Source: Myxococcales bacterium (GTDB lineage Bacteria > Myxococcota_A > Polyangia > Nannocystales > Nannocystaceae). Taken from it: a stretch of DNA of 64,000 nucleotides. Positions within the stretch are counted from its first letter, which is position 1, and each line of letters starts with the position of its first letter. Location: positions 62,001 to 126,000 of the forward strand of contig JACKDV010000007.1 of the NCBI GenBank assembly GCA_020633315.1, written 5' to 3'. Below are positions 63,518-64,000 of this stretch, piece by piece. The position numbers and the translations under genes were made by a program. Under the pieces are notes generated by a model that saw only the letters and a program-made list of their open reading frames with translations, had not been told where the DNA came from and did no database searches.

Positions 63518-64000
63518 ATGGCGTCGCGTACCGTCGTCGATTCGGTGGATCTCGTGGCGGGCCCGCCCGCCGATCTCGAGGCGCTGGAGGCCGAGCTCGC
63601 CGAGCTTCGCCGGCGCCTCCCCGGGGCGATCGTGGGGCGCTATCTGGGCCGGATCCCGCAGGTGGCCGCGGACGCGTTCGTGGCTCCCGGGGCCGCGATC
63701 GTGGGCGACGTGAGGCTGGGTCCCAAGGTGAGCGTGTGGTTCGGCTGCGTGCTGCGGGGAGACGTCAACCACATCGAGGTCCGCGAGCGCAGCAACCTGC
63801 AGGACGGGACGGTGGTGCACCTGGGCGACGACGATCCGACCCTGGTGGGCGAGGAGGTGGTGGTGGGGCACCGGGCGGTGATCCACGGCTGCACGATCGG
63901 CGGCGGCACGCTGGTGGGGATCGGGGCGACCCTGCTCGACGGAGTGAAGGTGGGCGAGGGCAGCATCATCGGCGCGGGCACGCTGGTGCCGGCGGGCCGC
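63518..64000 (+). CDS. Gamma-carbonic-anhydrase-family hexapeptide protein, 5' part
   Basis: 161 residues to the window edge. Residues 1-40 form a Leu/Glu/Ala-rich helix (ADLEALEAELAELRRRLPGA), and the left-handed beta-helix follows: AADAFVAPGAAIVGDVRLGP, VSVWFGCVLRGDVNHIEV, NLQDGTVVHLGDD, VVVGHRAVIHGCTIG (strings shortened). His in VVHLG and the two His in GHRAVIHGC are the expected metal ligands of gamma-carbonic anhydrases (Cam/CaiE/PaaY group). Known members are trimers that bind zinc or iron; activity here is not proven. The N-terminal helix is an addition of about 30 residues. The gene continues beyond the window. Confidence 0.85.
   Translation, partial: MASRTVVDSVDLVAGPPADLEALEAELAELRRRLPGAIVGRYLGRIPQVAADAFVAPGAAIVGDVRLGPKVSVWFGCVLRGDVNHIEVRERSNLQDGTVVHLGDDDPTLVGEEVVVGHRAVIHGCTIGGGTLVGIGATLLDGVKVGEGSIIGAGTLVPAGR

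Overview
The window is about 64 kb of very GC-rich DNA packed with genes on both strands. It looks like a myxobacterium (Myxococcota), most probably a Nannocystis/Plesiocystis-like lineage. The signs are two proteins ending in a MYXO-CTERM-like Cys-x-Cys-Arg-Thr tail, a DUF4215 cysteine-rich repeat protein, a DUF2330 protein, many lipoproteins with Thr/Asp/Gly-rich linkers, a Ser/Thr kinase with TPRs, an FHA-GGDEF protein, a hybrid histidine kinase and an NtrC-type two-component pair. This placement is inferred from gene content; no rRNA, tRNA, CRISPR array or intact insertion sequence was seen.

Layout. 0-8.3 kb: the end of a beta-lactamase-fold hydrolase, a RibD-like reductase, a DUF2461 protein with a histone-H1-like tail, a sphingosine-1-phosphate-lyase-like PLP enzyme, a stand-alone acyltransferase, the cysteine-rich surface protein and a TPR lipoprotein. 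8.3-13 kb: a decayed sulfatase remnant, a DUF1232 protein, a lysozyme-like protein and several membrane proteins of unknown function. 13.0-15.3 kb: a bufferin-like RiPP locus, with an MNIO (DUF692) enzyme and a DUF2063 partner divergent from a small Cys-rich lipoprotein that carries a bufferin-type core; a perfect 9-bp inverted repeat lies between them. 15.5-24.9 kb: an MBL-fold hydrolase, moaB, a DUF2330 protein, the FHA-GGDEF protein, a left-handed beta-helix protein and envelope proteins. 24.9-36.9 kb: proS, a large Ser/Thr kinase, hisS, a hybrid histidine kinase, an aspartoacylase-like hydrolase and the MeaB GTPase.

37-40.3 kb: a four-gene SDR/RidA/enoyl-CoA hydratase/acyl-CoA dehydrogenase operon resembling aryl-CoA catabolic clusters. 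40.3-48.8 kb: a large GT-C-like membrane protein, a branched-chain aminotransferase, a response regulator-DUF4388-roadblock fusion, and a sigma54 activator with its histidine kinase. 49.1-56.2 kb: an RND/MMPL transporter, a LolA-like periplasmic protein, a DUF1302-like beta-barrel and a LysM/MepA murein endopeptidase, which together look like an envelope lipid-trafficking module. 56.6-60 kb: an alpha/beta hydrolase and an FG-GAP lipoprotein with 201-bp coding repeats. 60.1-63.4 kb: a tight operon of unknown function encoding an acyl-CoA dehydrogenase-like protein without the usual Glu motif, a cytoplasmic PhnD-fold protein and a TusA-like/di-iron fusion. It is preceded by an unusually AT-rich cluster of inverted repeats. 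The window ends inside a gamma-carbonic-anhydrase-family gene.

The two most promising systems are the bufferin-like locus and the 60-63 kb operon. A recurring TAnnnT hexamer 6-11 nt upstream of start codons suggests that many transcripts here are leaderless or nearly so. Many gene pairs converge on perfect hairpins that probably act as shared terminators.
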